Part shown: piece by piece, positions 1 through 5,217 of the stretch | Layout: each line of letters opens with the position of its first letter | How positions within the stretch are numbered: position 1 is the stretch's first letter | Origin: Planctomycetaceae bacterium | GTDB lineage: Bacteria > Planctomycetota > Phycisphaerae > Phycisphaerales > SM1A02 | Direction of reading: 5' to 3' | DNA: 5,217 nucleotides | NCBI GenBank assembly: GCA_027488415.1 | Contig: JAIYBS010000284.1 | Coordinates: 1 to 5,217 of the forward strand | Made by a program: the position numbers and the translations under genes | Notes under the pieces: generated by a model | Database searches by the model: none | Told to the model about the DNA's origin: nothing | Seen by the model: only the letters and a program-made list of their open reading frames with translations

Positions 1-23
1 CGATACTTCGGAATCGATCCCTC

Positions 24-27
24 GGAG
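24..27 (+). promoter_or_regulatory. Shine-Dalgarno site of pdxH
   Basis: GGAG lies 10 bases before the ATG at 38 and 13 before the in-frame ATG at 41, so it favours 38. Only 37 bases precede the gene in the window, and no promoter is recognisable in them. Confidence 0.6.
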
Positions 28-37
28 TGACGAACCC

Positions 38-676
38 ATGATGAAGCACCCGCCCCACGAGCATCCGTCCAGCGCGATCAACTTCGACCACCCGCCGGCG
101 GAGCCGTTCGAGGTGTTCCGGAAGTGGTTCGAGGCGGCGCACGAGGCGACAACCGTCCCGAACCCGAACGCGATGAGCGTCGCGACGATCGACCCGGACG
201 GCAGGCCGAGCGTGCGCGTGGTGCTCTGCCGCGGGTTCGACTCGCGCGGCATCGTCTTCTACACCAACCGCGAGAGCCGCAAGGGCGAGGCGCTGCGCGT
301 GCACCCGCGCGCGTGCGCGAACTTCCACTGGGACCAGCTCGACCGGCAGGTGCGCATCGAGGGAACGGTGACGCACACGAGCGAGGACGAGAGCGACGCG
401 TACTGGAACAGCCGGCCGCGCGAGAACCGCATCAACGCGTGCGCGAGCCAGCAGAGCCGGCCGGTCGGGACGCGCGCCGCGCTCGAGGACGCCGTTCGCG
501 AGCTCGAGGAGCGGTTCGCCGGCCGCGACGTGCCCCGCCCCTCGCACTGGGGCGGCTTCCGCATCGCGCCCGAGCGCATCGAGTTCTGGCAGGGACACAA
601 GCACCGCCTGCACGACCGCATGGTCTACCTGCGCCAGGCGGACGGGTCGTACTCGGTGACGAGGCTGTGTCCCTGA
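38..676 (+). CDS. pdxH: Pyridoxamine/pyridoxine 5'-phosphate oxidase (PdxH)
   Basis: Cytosolic FMN flavoenzyme that oxidises pyridoxamine- or pyridoxine-5'-phosphate to pyridoxal 5'-phosphate with O2. At 212 aa it matches the family (E. coli 218 aa). Visible motifs, in order: RVVLCR (60-65), FYTNRESRK (74-82), the FMN-contact region with RQVRIEG (103-109), YWNSRPRE (122-129), QS (139-140), WGGFRI (171-176), IEFWQG (181-186) and the signature RLHDR (190-194), which carries the substrate-binding Arg and His. The C-terminus ends RLCP, close to the usual RLxP. The start at 38 is chosen because GGAG at 24-27 lies 10 bases upstream; a second ATG follows at once at 41. By alignment from memory with E. 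coli, two PLP-phosphate contacts differ: Lys72 is Arg65 and Ser137 is Asn130. The family call is very secure. The gene leads a probable two-gene operon with the membrane protein downstream. Confidence 0.96.
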   Translation: MMKHPPHEHPSSAINFDHPPAEPFEVFRKWFEAAHEATTVPNPNAMSVATIDPDGRPSVRVVLCRGFDSRGIVFYTNRESRKGEALRVHPRACANFHWDQLDRQVRIEGTVTHTSEDESDAYWNSRPRENRINACASQQSRPVGTRAALEDAVRELEERFAGRDVPRPSHWGGFRIAPERIEFWQGHKHRLHDRMVYLRQADGSYSVTRLCP

Positions 677-678
677 GG
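675..678 (+). promoter_or_regulatory. Shine-Dalgarno site overlapping the pdxH stop
   Basis: GAGG begins inside the TGA stop of pdxH (674-676) and lies 8 bases before the ATG at 687. The position suggests translational coupling of the membrane-protein gene to pdxH. Confidence 0.5.
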
Positions 679-686
679 CGAGCGCG

Positions 687-1640
687 ATGGATTTTCGGCC
701 GAGTCCGGTTCCCGATGCACGGCCGCCCGCGGCGGAGGACGTGGTGCGATGGATCGTGGTCCCTGCGTGGCGGTGGCGGGCCTGGGTGCACCCGATCGCG
801 TGGATCAGCACGATCTCGATGGTGGTCGCGTCGGTGCTGCTGGTCGCGGCCTGCGGCGGAGCGATCGCCGCGGTGCACTTCGCCGTCGGGGCGACCGATG
901 CGTCGACGGAGGGCTGGCAATGGCGGATGGCGGGCGCGATCGCGGTCGACGTGCTGCTGCTCGCGGCGGCAGCGGCAGCGATCGCGTTCCTCGTCCGGCG
1001 CCTCAACGGAATGACCGCGCGCGCGCTCGTCGCGTCGGTGCAGGCCGCCGACCCGGCGGCAGGCCTCATCCGGGCAGACATGCTGGAGGCGGGCCCGCCG
1101 CGCGAGGGCTGGGGCCGGGCGCGCACGTCGCGCTGGCTGGACGAGGTGACGAAGACATCCGGGGTGCGCGTGTTCGTGTCGGCGTCGCTCGCCCCGCGGG
1201 TCGAGCACTACGAACGCACCGACCGCGCCGTGGAGCCCGAGCGGATCGGCGGCGCGACGGCCAACGGCGATGCGGCGGCGATCATGGTCTCGCTCGGCCT
1301 CGGCACCTTCCTCGCATGGTCGGGAGGGCGCATCACGCTCGTCTCGGGGATCCTGTTCGCATCGGCCGTGTTCGTCCTCGTGCGGATGGCGAGGCGCCGG
1401 ACCCTCTTCGCGCCGGTCGTGGCCGGACAGGGATGGATCGAGCACGGCACCGCACGGTGGACGGCCGCGGACAGCGTCCTGACCGCGAGCGGAGGCGCGA
1501 AGGCGCGGGTGACGATCATCGGCCCGCCGGGCGTGCTGACGCTGCGCCTGCGCTCGGCGCGGCACGCCGACCTCGAGGCGCTCTGGATGCGCTGGCTGCA
1601 CCCCGCGCCGGACCTGCGGCAGCGGGCGTTCGACGCGTGA
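687..1640 (+). CDS. Hypothetical multi-pass membrane protein
   Basis: Not recognised as a member of a named family. The 317-aa product has a short proline-rich N-terminus (residues 1-20) and hydrophobic segments at about 37-66, 82-103, 197-212 and 217-233. These suggest four membrane helices in two hairpins. Between them is a soluble stretch of about 90 residues (104-196), and a soluble tail of about 80 residues (234-317) follows. The tail alternates short hydrophobic strands (GWIEHG, SVLTA, RVTIIG, VLTLRL) and ends in an amphipathic helix (ADLEALWMRWL). That layout recalls small beta-rich domains such as bacterial PH-like folds, but this is a guess. Segment 37-66 is long and includes Cys57, yet it lies too far from the N-terminus to be an ordinary lipoprotein signal. 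The gene starts 10 bases after pdxH stops; GAGG at 675-678 overlaps that stop with an 8-base spacer. This supports the start and cotranscription with pdxH, but no functional link to vitamin B6 is visible. Confidence 0.8.
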   Translation: MDFRPSPVPDARPPAAEDVVRWIVVPAWRWRAWVHPIAWISTISMVVASVLLVAACGGAIAAVHFAVGATDASTEGWQWRMAGAIAVDVLLLAAAAAAIAFLVRRLNGMTARALVASVQAADPAAGLIRADMLEAGPPREGWGRARTSRWLDEVTKTSGVRVFVSASLAPRVEHYERTDRAVEPERIGGATANGDAAAIMVSLGLGTFLAWSGGRITLVSGILFASAVFVLVRMARRRTLFAPVVAGQGWIEHGTARWTAADSVLTASGGAKARVTIIGPPGVLTLRLRSARHADLEALWMRWLHPAPDLRQRAFDA

Positions 1641-1646
1641 GGCGGA

Positions 1647-1748
1647 GAAATCCGTTCCTGGTAATGGTGGCACCAATTTCCCGCGCCGAGGTCAGCGTCG
1701 CGCCGGCGCCCGAGGAAATTGGTGCCACCATTACCAGGAACGGATTTC
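1647..1748. repeat. Perfect 35-bp inverted repeat, REP/BIME-like
   Basis: The arms at 1647-1681 and 1714-1748 are exact reverse complements, separated by a GC-rich 32-base spacer (1682-1713). Each arm contains a smaller palindrome, TGGTG-G-CACCA (left arm 1665-1675), enclosed by GAAAT (1647-1651) and ATTTC (1676-1680). A single arm could therefore fold alone into an imperfect hairpin with an asymmetric bulge. This nested form resembles REP elements, and two in opposite orientation resemble a BIME. The arms hold 17 G/C in 35 bases, well below the flanks. The element fills almost the whole 116-base gap between two converging stop codons. As RNA it would form a 35-bp stem from either strand, so it could stop or stabilise both transcripts, but no U-run follows the stem as in a standard intrinsic terminator. 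The repeat is seen directly; the REP assignment is inference. Confidence 0.85.
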
Positions 1749-1756
1749 GCGCTCGC

Positions 1757-2554
1757 TTACGCCGCCTCGGCCTTCGTTCCCGCGACGCCGTCCGGCGTCA
1801 CCAGGAAGAGGTCGGCGCAGATCGGGTACGGGAGCCGGTGGTACTCCTGCTCCGCGCGCGCGCGCAGGCGCGACACGAACGGCTCGGGGTCGCCGGTCAT
1901 CGCGAGGAACATGTCCCGCGCGGGTGCCGCGACGTAGAAGGTCTTGCCGAGCTGCGCCGAGAGGCGCGAGTGCAGGTCGCCGAGCAGGAGCCGCGCGGCG
2001 TCGTAGCCGTCGTGCATGCTGATGATCGCGGCACGCCCGCCCTCGTTCGAGCGGACGACCTGCACGTCGAGGTTCGGCGCGTAGCGATCGAGGTTCTCGC
2101 GAGCGATCTCCTCGAGATCCTCCGCGTTCACGCCCCAGCGCACCATCTGCTCGGTGCTGATCGACACGGTGTAGTGCGGCATGTCCATCACGAACACGAT
2201 CACCGTGTCGTTCACCCAGGGAACGTGCGCGACCTGCTCGCGGTCGAGCGTCTGGAAGATGTTCGCCGGCTGGATGCGCGGCATGATGCGCGGCTTCGCG
2301 ACCGCGAAGGGGATGTCGAGCGAGCTCATCTGGTCGCCCTCGAGCACGCGGTCGACGTGGTGCTCGACGGTCTCGAGCCACGATTCCGGCGCACGCTGCA
2401 CGGTCCGCCACAGGTTCTCGAGGCCGAGGTGCCGGCCGTCGATCGTCAGGACGAGCGTCGCGGCGAGCTCCACCTTCCGGGACGGGTGGCGACGCCGGAC
2501 CATGTCGGCCACGGCTGCGCTGAACTGCTCGGGGGTTTCGGGAATGCTCGGCAT
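1757..2554 (-). CDS. DUF1444 / YtpQ-like (UPF0354) family protein
   Basis: The 265-aa product resembles the DUF1444 family, typified by Bacillus YtpQ (about 270 aa), whose biochemical role is not established. Recognisable parts, numbered from this start, are an N-terminal helix TPEQFSAAVADMVRRRHP (7-24), the strand pair KVELAATLVLTIDG with GLENLWRTV (27-52), a central block SLDIPFAVAKPRIMPRI (78-94), a core strand TVIVFVMDM (117-125), EDLEEIARENLDR (145-157), and the C-terminal DGYDAARLLLGDL (182-194) and APARDMFLAM (210-219). There is no signal peptide or membrane segment, so it is probably cytosolic. The start is placed at 2554 because AGGAG lies 11 bases upstream and the family homology begins there; the frame stays open to 2719, but that stretch is low-complexity leader. 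It is a single gene, convergent with the membrane protein and divergent from kdsA. The gene call is firm; the family assignment is from memory of motifs. Confidence 0.85.
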   Translation of the reverse strand: MPSIPETPEQFSAAVADMVRRRHPSRKVELAATLVLTIDGRHLGLENLWRTVQRAPESWLETVEHHVDRVLEGDQMSSLDIPFAVAKPRIMPRIQPANIFQTLDREQVAHVPWVNDTVIVFVMDMPHYTVSISTEQMVRWGVNAEDLEEIARENLDRYAPNLDVQVVRSNEGGRAAIISMHDGYDAARLLLGDLHSRLSAQLGKTFYVAAPARDMFLAMTGDPEPFVSRLRARAEQEYHRLPYPICADLFLVTPDGVAGTKAEAA

Positions 2555-2756
2555 GGCTCGGATCGCTCCTGGGACGGATGGGACGGTCACGGCCGGACGT
2601 TCGGCGGCGCGGGACGGGCAGACCTTCGGATACGGGACGCCGCCTGCGAAATCGGAATCCCGTAAATTCAAGTTTCCGGCGTCGGACTGCGCAGCCTGCG
2701 CGGTCGCCCCGCCCGGCACTCCTGCACCCGACGGTCCGAAAGGTCAATAAGACACG
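2555..2756. promoter_or_regulatory. Divergent intergenic region between DUF1444 gene and kdsA
   Basis: These 202 bases separate two genes transcribed away from each other, so promoters for both should lie here. The one clearly AT-richer patch is about 2648-2677, which contains TAAATT (2663-2668) on the plus strand and TTGAAT on the minus strand. No pair of -35 and -10 boxes with normal spacing can be named in either direction. A weak purine-rich GAAAGG at 2738-2743, 13 bases before the kdsA ATG, is the only candidate ribosome binding site for that gene. No RNA gene or riboswitch is evident. Confidence 0.4.
2566..2570 (-). promoter_or_regulatory. Shine-Dalgarno site deciding the DUF1444 start
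   Basis: CTCCT on the plus strand reads AGGAG on the minus strand, 11 bases before the ATG at 2554. No comparable site supports the upstream in-frame ATG at 2719. Confidence 0.6.
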
Positions 2757-3572
2757 ATGCACCAGGTCCTCTCCGACTTCTTCGCCGCCCCGGACCGCCA
2801 GCTGCTCGTGATCGCGGGACCGTGCATCCTCGAGGAGCAGTCGACGAACGAGCTCATCGGCCGCACCGTGCAGGACGCATGCCGCGCGCTCGGGCTTCCC
2901 TTCGTCTTCAAGGCGAGCTTCGACAAGGCGAATCGCTCGAGCATCCACGGCCACCGAGGCCCGGGGATCGAGCGCGGTCTCGCAGAGCTCGCACGGCTGC
3001 GCGAGCTCCTCGGCGCGCCAGTCACGACGGACATCCACGCACCCGAGCAGGCCGCGCCCGCGGCGAAGGTCGTCGACCTCCTGCAGATCCCCGCGTTCCT
3101 CTGCCGCCAGACCGACCTCCTCGCCGCGGCCGCCGCGACCGGACGACCGGTGAACGTCAAGAAGGGCCAGTTCATGTCGCCCGAGGAGATGCGGAACGTC
3201 CTCGCGAAGCTCGACGAGGGCGGCTGCAGGCACCGCATGCTCACCGAGCGCGGGACATTCTTCGGCTACAACCGCCTCGTCACCGACTTCATCGGACTCG
3301 GCGACATGATGGCGCTCGGCGCCCCGGTCTGCTTCGACGCGACGCACAGCACGCAGCTCCCCGGCGGCGCGGGCACCGCCACGAGCGGCCGCCCGGACCG
3401 CTGCGCCCTGCTGGCGCGCGCGGCCATCGCCGCCGGCGTGCAGGCGGTGTTCCTCGAGTGCCACCCCGAGCCGAGCAAGTCGCGCAGCGACGCGGGCACG
3501 GTGCAGCCGCTCGACGAGGTGCCGGCGCTCCTGGCGCGATTGAAGGCGGTCCGCGGCGCACTCGCCGTCTAG
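2757..3572 (+). CDS. kdsA: 3-deoxy-8-phosphooctulonate synthase (KdsA), metal-dependent type
   Basis: Cytosolic enzyme condensing phosphoenolpyruvate with D-arabinose 5-phosphate to Kdo-8-phosphate, the first committed step toward Kdo for lipid A/core lipopolysaccharide. At 271 aa it matches the family. Motifs in order: IAGPC (19-23), FKASFDKANRSS (51-62), TTDIHAPEQA (90-99), LLQIPAFLCRQTDLL (108-122), NVKKGQF (133-139), LTERGTFFGYNRLV (162-175), FDATHSTQLPGG (193-204) and FLECHPEPSKSRSDAG (232-247). Cys23, His197, Glu234 and Asp245 correspond to the four metal ligands of the Aquifex aeolicus enzyme. The metal-independent E. coli type has Asn where Cys23 stands, so this is the metal-dependent class. 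The start fits the family N-terminus. It is probably the first gene of an operon with mcsA and mcsB, 10 bases upstream of mcsA. Confidence in function is very high. Confidence 0.96.
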   Translation: MHQVLSDFFAAPDRQLLVIAGPCILEEQSTNELIGRTVQDACRALGLPFVFKASFDKANRSSIHGHRGPGIERGLAELARLRELLGAPVTTDIHAPEQAAPAAKVVDLLQIPAFLCRQTDLLAAAAATGRPVNVKKGQFMSPEEMRNVLAKLDEGGCRHRMLTERGTFFGYNRLVTDFIGLGDMMALGAPVCFDATHSTQLPGGAGTATSGRPDRCALLARAAIAAGVQAVFLECHPEPSKSRSDAGTVQPLDEVPALLARLKAVRGALAV

Positions 3573-3582
3573 ACTGCGCCCC

Positions 3583-4098
3583 ATGGCTGCGCCGTTCCGT
3601 CCCTGCGACCACTGCCCGAAGCCGGCGGTGGTCCACAACACGGTGATCGTCGACGGGAAGGTCACGGAGCTCCACCTCTGCGAGGAGCACGCGGCCGCCG
3701 CCGGCATCCAGCTCCCCGGCCACGCACCCATCCACCAGCTGCTCGGGCAGCTCGCGCAGGTCGGCGCCGTGCGTCCCCGAGGCCCCGCGTGCCCGGAGTG
3801 CGGCCACACGTTCAACGACTTCAAGTCGACCGGACTGCTCGGCTGCGCGGCCTGCTACCAGGCGTTCACGTCGACGGTCGCGCCGGTGATCGAGCGCGCG
3901 CAGGGCGGAGCGACGGAGCACGTCGGCCGGACGCCAGCCCGCTCGGACGACTCGCGGCAGCGTGCCGCGCTCCTGCAGCAGCTGGTGCGCGAGCTCGAGC
4001 AGGCGGTCGCGGCGGAGCAGTACGAGCGCGCGGCGCAGCTGCGCGACCGGATCCAGGAGCTTCGCCCCGCTGCCCCGGGCGCGGAGGGCGTGCGATGA
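3583..4098 (+). CDS. mcsA: Protein-arginine kinase activator McsA (zinc-finger/UVR protein)
   Basis: McsA binds and activates the arginine kinase McsB. The 171-aa product has the full McsA layout. An N-terminal zinc site is formed by C8-x2-C11 and C33-x2-H36, followed by a linker with IHQLLGQL (50-57). A second zinc site has C70-x2-C73 and C88-x2-C91 in ACPECGHTFNDFKSTGLLGCAACY. A middle block, VIERAQGG...HVGRTP, corresponds to the conserved H(A/V)GK.P region. A C-terminal UVR motif (about 129-161) carries LEQAVAAEQYERAAQLRDRI. In Bacillus McsA the fourth ligand of the first zinc site is Cys; here it is His36, which can also bind zinc. The gene begins 10 bases after kdsA with no visible Shine-Dalgarno, suggesting coupling to kdsA translation. 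Its stop overlaps the mcsB start. A generic UvrB/UvrC-motif protein is the alternative name, but the partner gene settles McsA. Confidence 0.92.
   Translation: MAAPFRPCDHCPKPAVVHNTVIVDGKVTELHLCEEHAAAAGIQLPGHAPIHQLLGQLAQVGAVRPRGPACPECGHTFNDFKSTGLLGCAACYQAFTSTVAPVIERAQGGATEHVGRTPARSDDSRQRAALLQQLVRELEQAVAAEQYERAAQLRDRIQELRPAAPGAEGVR
4083..4087 (+). promoter_or_regulatory. Shine-Dalgarno site of mcsB inside mcsA
   Basis: GGAGG lies within the last codons of mcsA, 7 bases before the mcsB ATG at 4095. It fixes that start and, with the ATGA overlap, indicates translational coupling that would keep activator and kinase in proportion. Confidence 0.75.
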
Positions 4099-5156
4099 CG
4101 GACGCGACCGCCGGCGACCGCGACGTCGTGATGAGCTGCCGCGTGCGGCTCGCCCGAAACGTCGCGGGATTCCCCTTCGTCGGGCGCGCGACCCATCCGC
4201 AGCGGCGGGAGGTACTCGAGACCATCCGCGCGGCCGCCGGCAACGACGAGGCATCGATCGGCCTCGCGGGAGGGCGCGTCGGCGCCGACGCGGCCGAGCG
4301 CCTCGCATGGATCGAGCTCGCGTCGCTCCCGAAGCGCGACCGCCAGCTGCTCTGGGAGCGCCACCTGATCTCGCGCCAGTTCGCCGAGGGCGACTCCCCG
4401 CGGGCCGTCGCGATCACGCCCGACGAGCGCTTCTCGATGATGGTGAACGAGGAGGACCACCTCCGGCTGCAGGTGCTCCGCCAGGGCAACCAGCTGCGAG
4501 AGGCGTTCGATGCCGCGATGCGAGTCGAGGCCGCGCTCTCGTCGCGCCTCGACTTCAGCTTCCACGAGCGATGGGGCTACCTGACGGCCTGCCCGACGAA
4601 CGTGGGGTGCGGGATCCGGATCGGCGTGATGGTCCACCTGCGCGCGCTGCGCGTCACCAACGAAATCGAGCGCGTGAAGCGCGCGGCGAAGGAGCTGCAC
4701 CTCGCGGTGCGCGGCTTCCACGGCGAGGGCACCGACGCCGCAGGCGACTGGTTCCAGATCTCGAACCAGCGAACGCTCGGCGTCACCGAGTCGGGGCTCC
4801 TCGAGGAGTTCGCCGGGCGAATCGTGCCGGCGGTGGTCGCCTACGAGCGCGAGGCGCGGCGCGTGCTCCTCGAGAAGCAGCGGACCCTGCTCGAGGACCG
4901 CGTGTTCCGGGGCATCTCGCTGCTGCGGTCCGCGCGGCTGCTCGGGCTCGACGAGGCGATGAAGCAGCTCTCGAGCGTTCGGCTCGGCGCGTGCATGGGC
5001 CTGCTCCCGGACGTGTCGCTCGACACGCTCAACCGGCTCACGATCCAGCTGCAGTCGGCGCACCTGCGCGCGCAGGACCAGTCGATCGAGAGCGACGACG
5101 ACGAGCGGGCCGCGCGCGCCCGCGTCGCGCGGGCCGCCCTCGGCGAGTGGCCGTGA
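4095..5156 (+). CDS. mcsB: Protein-arginine kinase McsB (ATP:guanido phosphotransferase family)
   Basis: Transfers the ATP gamma-phosphate to arginine side chains of proteins; in Bacillus, phosphoarginine marks substrates for ClpCP. The 353-aa product is near the usual length (B. subtilis 363). Motifs in order: VVMSCRVRLARN (11-22) for nucleotide binding, NEEDHLRLQVL (118-128) with the catalytic acidic pair E119/E120, LTACPTNVGCGIR (163-175) with active-site C166, VRGFHGEGTD (205-214), and FQISNQRTLGVTE (220-232). The C-terminal domain follows (about 255-353), with DRVFRGISLLRSARLL (268-283) and SSVRLGACMGLL (293-304). The Bacillus phosphoarginine-receptor motif RDxxRA appears as ERAARA (337-342), so its Asp looks lost. 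The start at 4095 overlaps the mcsA stop (ATGA), and GGAGG lies 7 bases upstream; the frame is open further upstream, but that stretch is a shadow of mcsA. All catalytic motifs are intact, so an active kinase is expected. Confidence 0.95.
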   Translation: MTDATAGDRDVVMSCRVRLARNVAGFPFVGRATHPQRREVLETIRAAAGNDEASIGLAGGRVGADAAERLAWIELASLPKRDRQLLWERHLISRQFAEGDSPRAVAITPDERFSMMVNEEDHLRLQVLRQGNQLREAFDAAMRVEAALSSRLDFSFHERWGYLTACPTNVGCGIRIGVMVHLRALRVTNEIERVKRAAKELHLAVRGFHGEGTDAAGDWFQISNQRTLGVTESGLLEEFAGRIVPAVVAYEREARRVLLEKQRTLLEDRVFRGISLLRSARLLGLDEAMKQLSSVRLGACMGLLPDVSLDTLNRLTIQLQSAHLRAQDQSIESDDDERAARARVARAALGEWP

Positions 5157-5159
5157 CCG

Positions 5160-5190
5160 AAAATATGCCGGGGGCCCCCCGGCATGTTTT
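5160..5190 (+). terminator. Rho-independent terminator after mcsB
   Basis: A 9-bp GC-rich stem (5165-5173 with 5177-5185) closes a 3-base loop. It is extended outward by a G-U pair and four A-U pairs, ending in TTTT (5187-5190). It begins 4 bases after the mcsB stop and should end the kdsA-mcsA-mcsB transcript. The A-run on the left arm could let it work in the other direction too. Confidence 0.88.
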
Positions 5191-5195
5191 CCGAC

Positions 5196-5208
5196 GTCAC
5201 TTTGTGAC
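5196..5208. repeat. Small perfect palindrome at the right edge
   Basis: GTCAC-TTT-GTGAC is a perfect 5-bp inverted repeat with a 3-base spacer, 5 bases after the terminator. It could be a dimeric repressor operator for the next gene or a second small hairpin. The window ends 9 bases later, so this cannot be decided, and 5-bp arms can arise by chance. Confidence 0.4.
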
Positions 5209-5217
5209 AGCCAGCCG

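Noticed and set aside
1..37. Promoter for pdxH in the left edge
   Set aside because: Only 37 bases are available and they show a ribosome binding site but no convincing -35/-10 pair.
1641..1756. Insertion sequence or MITE ends, or an integron attC site, at the inverted repeat
   Set aside because: No transposase gene lies between the arms and no flanking target-site duplication is visible. The attC core-site consensus is absent. A REP/BIME-type element fits better, though a MITE cannot be fully excluded.
749..2665. Long plus-strand open frame (638 codons) over the membrane-protein gene and antisense to the DUF1444 gene
   Set aside because: Low-complexity Arg/Gly/Ala product without motifs; it crosses the inverted repeat and opposes a recognised gene. 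It is a GC-driven shadow.
2555..2719. N-terminal extension of the DUF1444 protein to a start at 2719
   Set aside because: The extra 55 residues show no family similarity, and a good Shine-Dalgarno sits before the ATG at 2554.
1731..3824. Very long open frame on the minus strand (697 codons) across the DUF1444 gene, kdsA and part of mcsA
   Set aside because: It runs through three well-supported genes in another frame, and its product is Arg/Ala/Gly-rich with no recognisable domain. Long spurious frames are expected at this GC content.
3789..4094. N-terminal extension of McsB to an upstream start at 3789
   Set aside because: The extension lies inside mcsA in another frame and has no McsB homology. 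The ATG at 4095 has GGAGG 7 bases upstream and gives the usual McsB length.
1..5217. CRISPR array, tRNA, rRNA, prophage or defence system
   Set aside because: No regularly spaced direct repeats, tRNA-like cloverleaf or rRNA stretch, and no phage or defence proteins were seen. All genes but one belong to known families.

Overview
This is a GC-rich (roughly 70% by eye) bacterial chromosomal segment, densely packed with genes. Five of the six genes can be assigned to known families. An intact KdsA (Kdo synthesis, so lipopolysaccharide) points to a Gram-negative organism. The same strand then carries McsA and McsB, the arginine-phosphorylation pair best known from Firmicutes but also found scattered in Gram-negative phyla such as Planctomycetota. 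A high-GC Gram-negative lineage of that sort fits, but the phylum cannot be fixed from the sequence alone.

Left part (1-1640, plus strand): pdxH, encoding pyridoxamine 5'-phosphate oxidase (last step of vitamin B6 coenzyme formation). It is followed 10 bases later by an unrecognised gene for a protein with about four membrane segments. The ribosome binding site of the second gene overlaps the stop of pdxH, so the two are probably cotranscribed.

Convergent junction (1641-1756): almost entirely a perfect inverted repeat with 35-bp arms around a 32-base spacer. Each arm also holds its own smaller palindrome. The arms are about 49% G+C, well below their surroundings. It looks like a pair of REP/BIME-type elements and may also act as a boundary between the two converging transcripts.

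Middle (1757-2554, minus strand): a single gene for a DUF1444/YtpQ-like protein. A 202-base divergent intergenic region (2555-2756) separates it from kdsA and should hold the promoters for both directions.

Right part (2757-5156, plus strand): kdsA, mcsA and mcsB in an apparent operon, with a 10-base gap and then an ATGA stop/start overlap. A strong rho-independent terminator (5160-5190) closes the operon, and a small perfect palindrome follows at the window edge. McsA is the zinc-finger/UVR activator and McsB the kinase that marks proteins with phosphoarginine. Nothing in the window shows why they sit behind a lipopolysaccharide gene.

Most of the window is conventional. The points most worth a second look are the nested inverted repeat, the kdsA-mcsA-mcsB arrangement, and the altered C-terminal phosphoarginine-binding motif of McsB.
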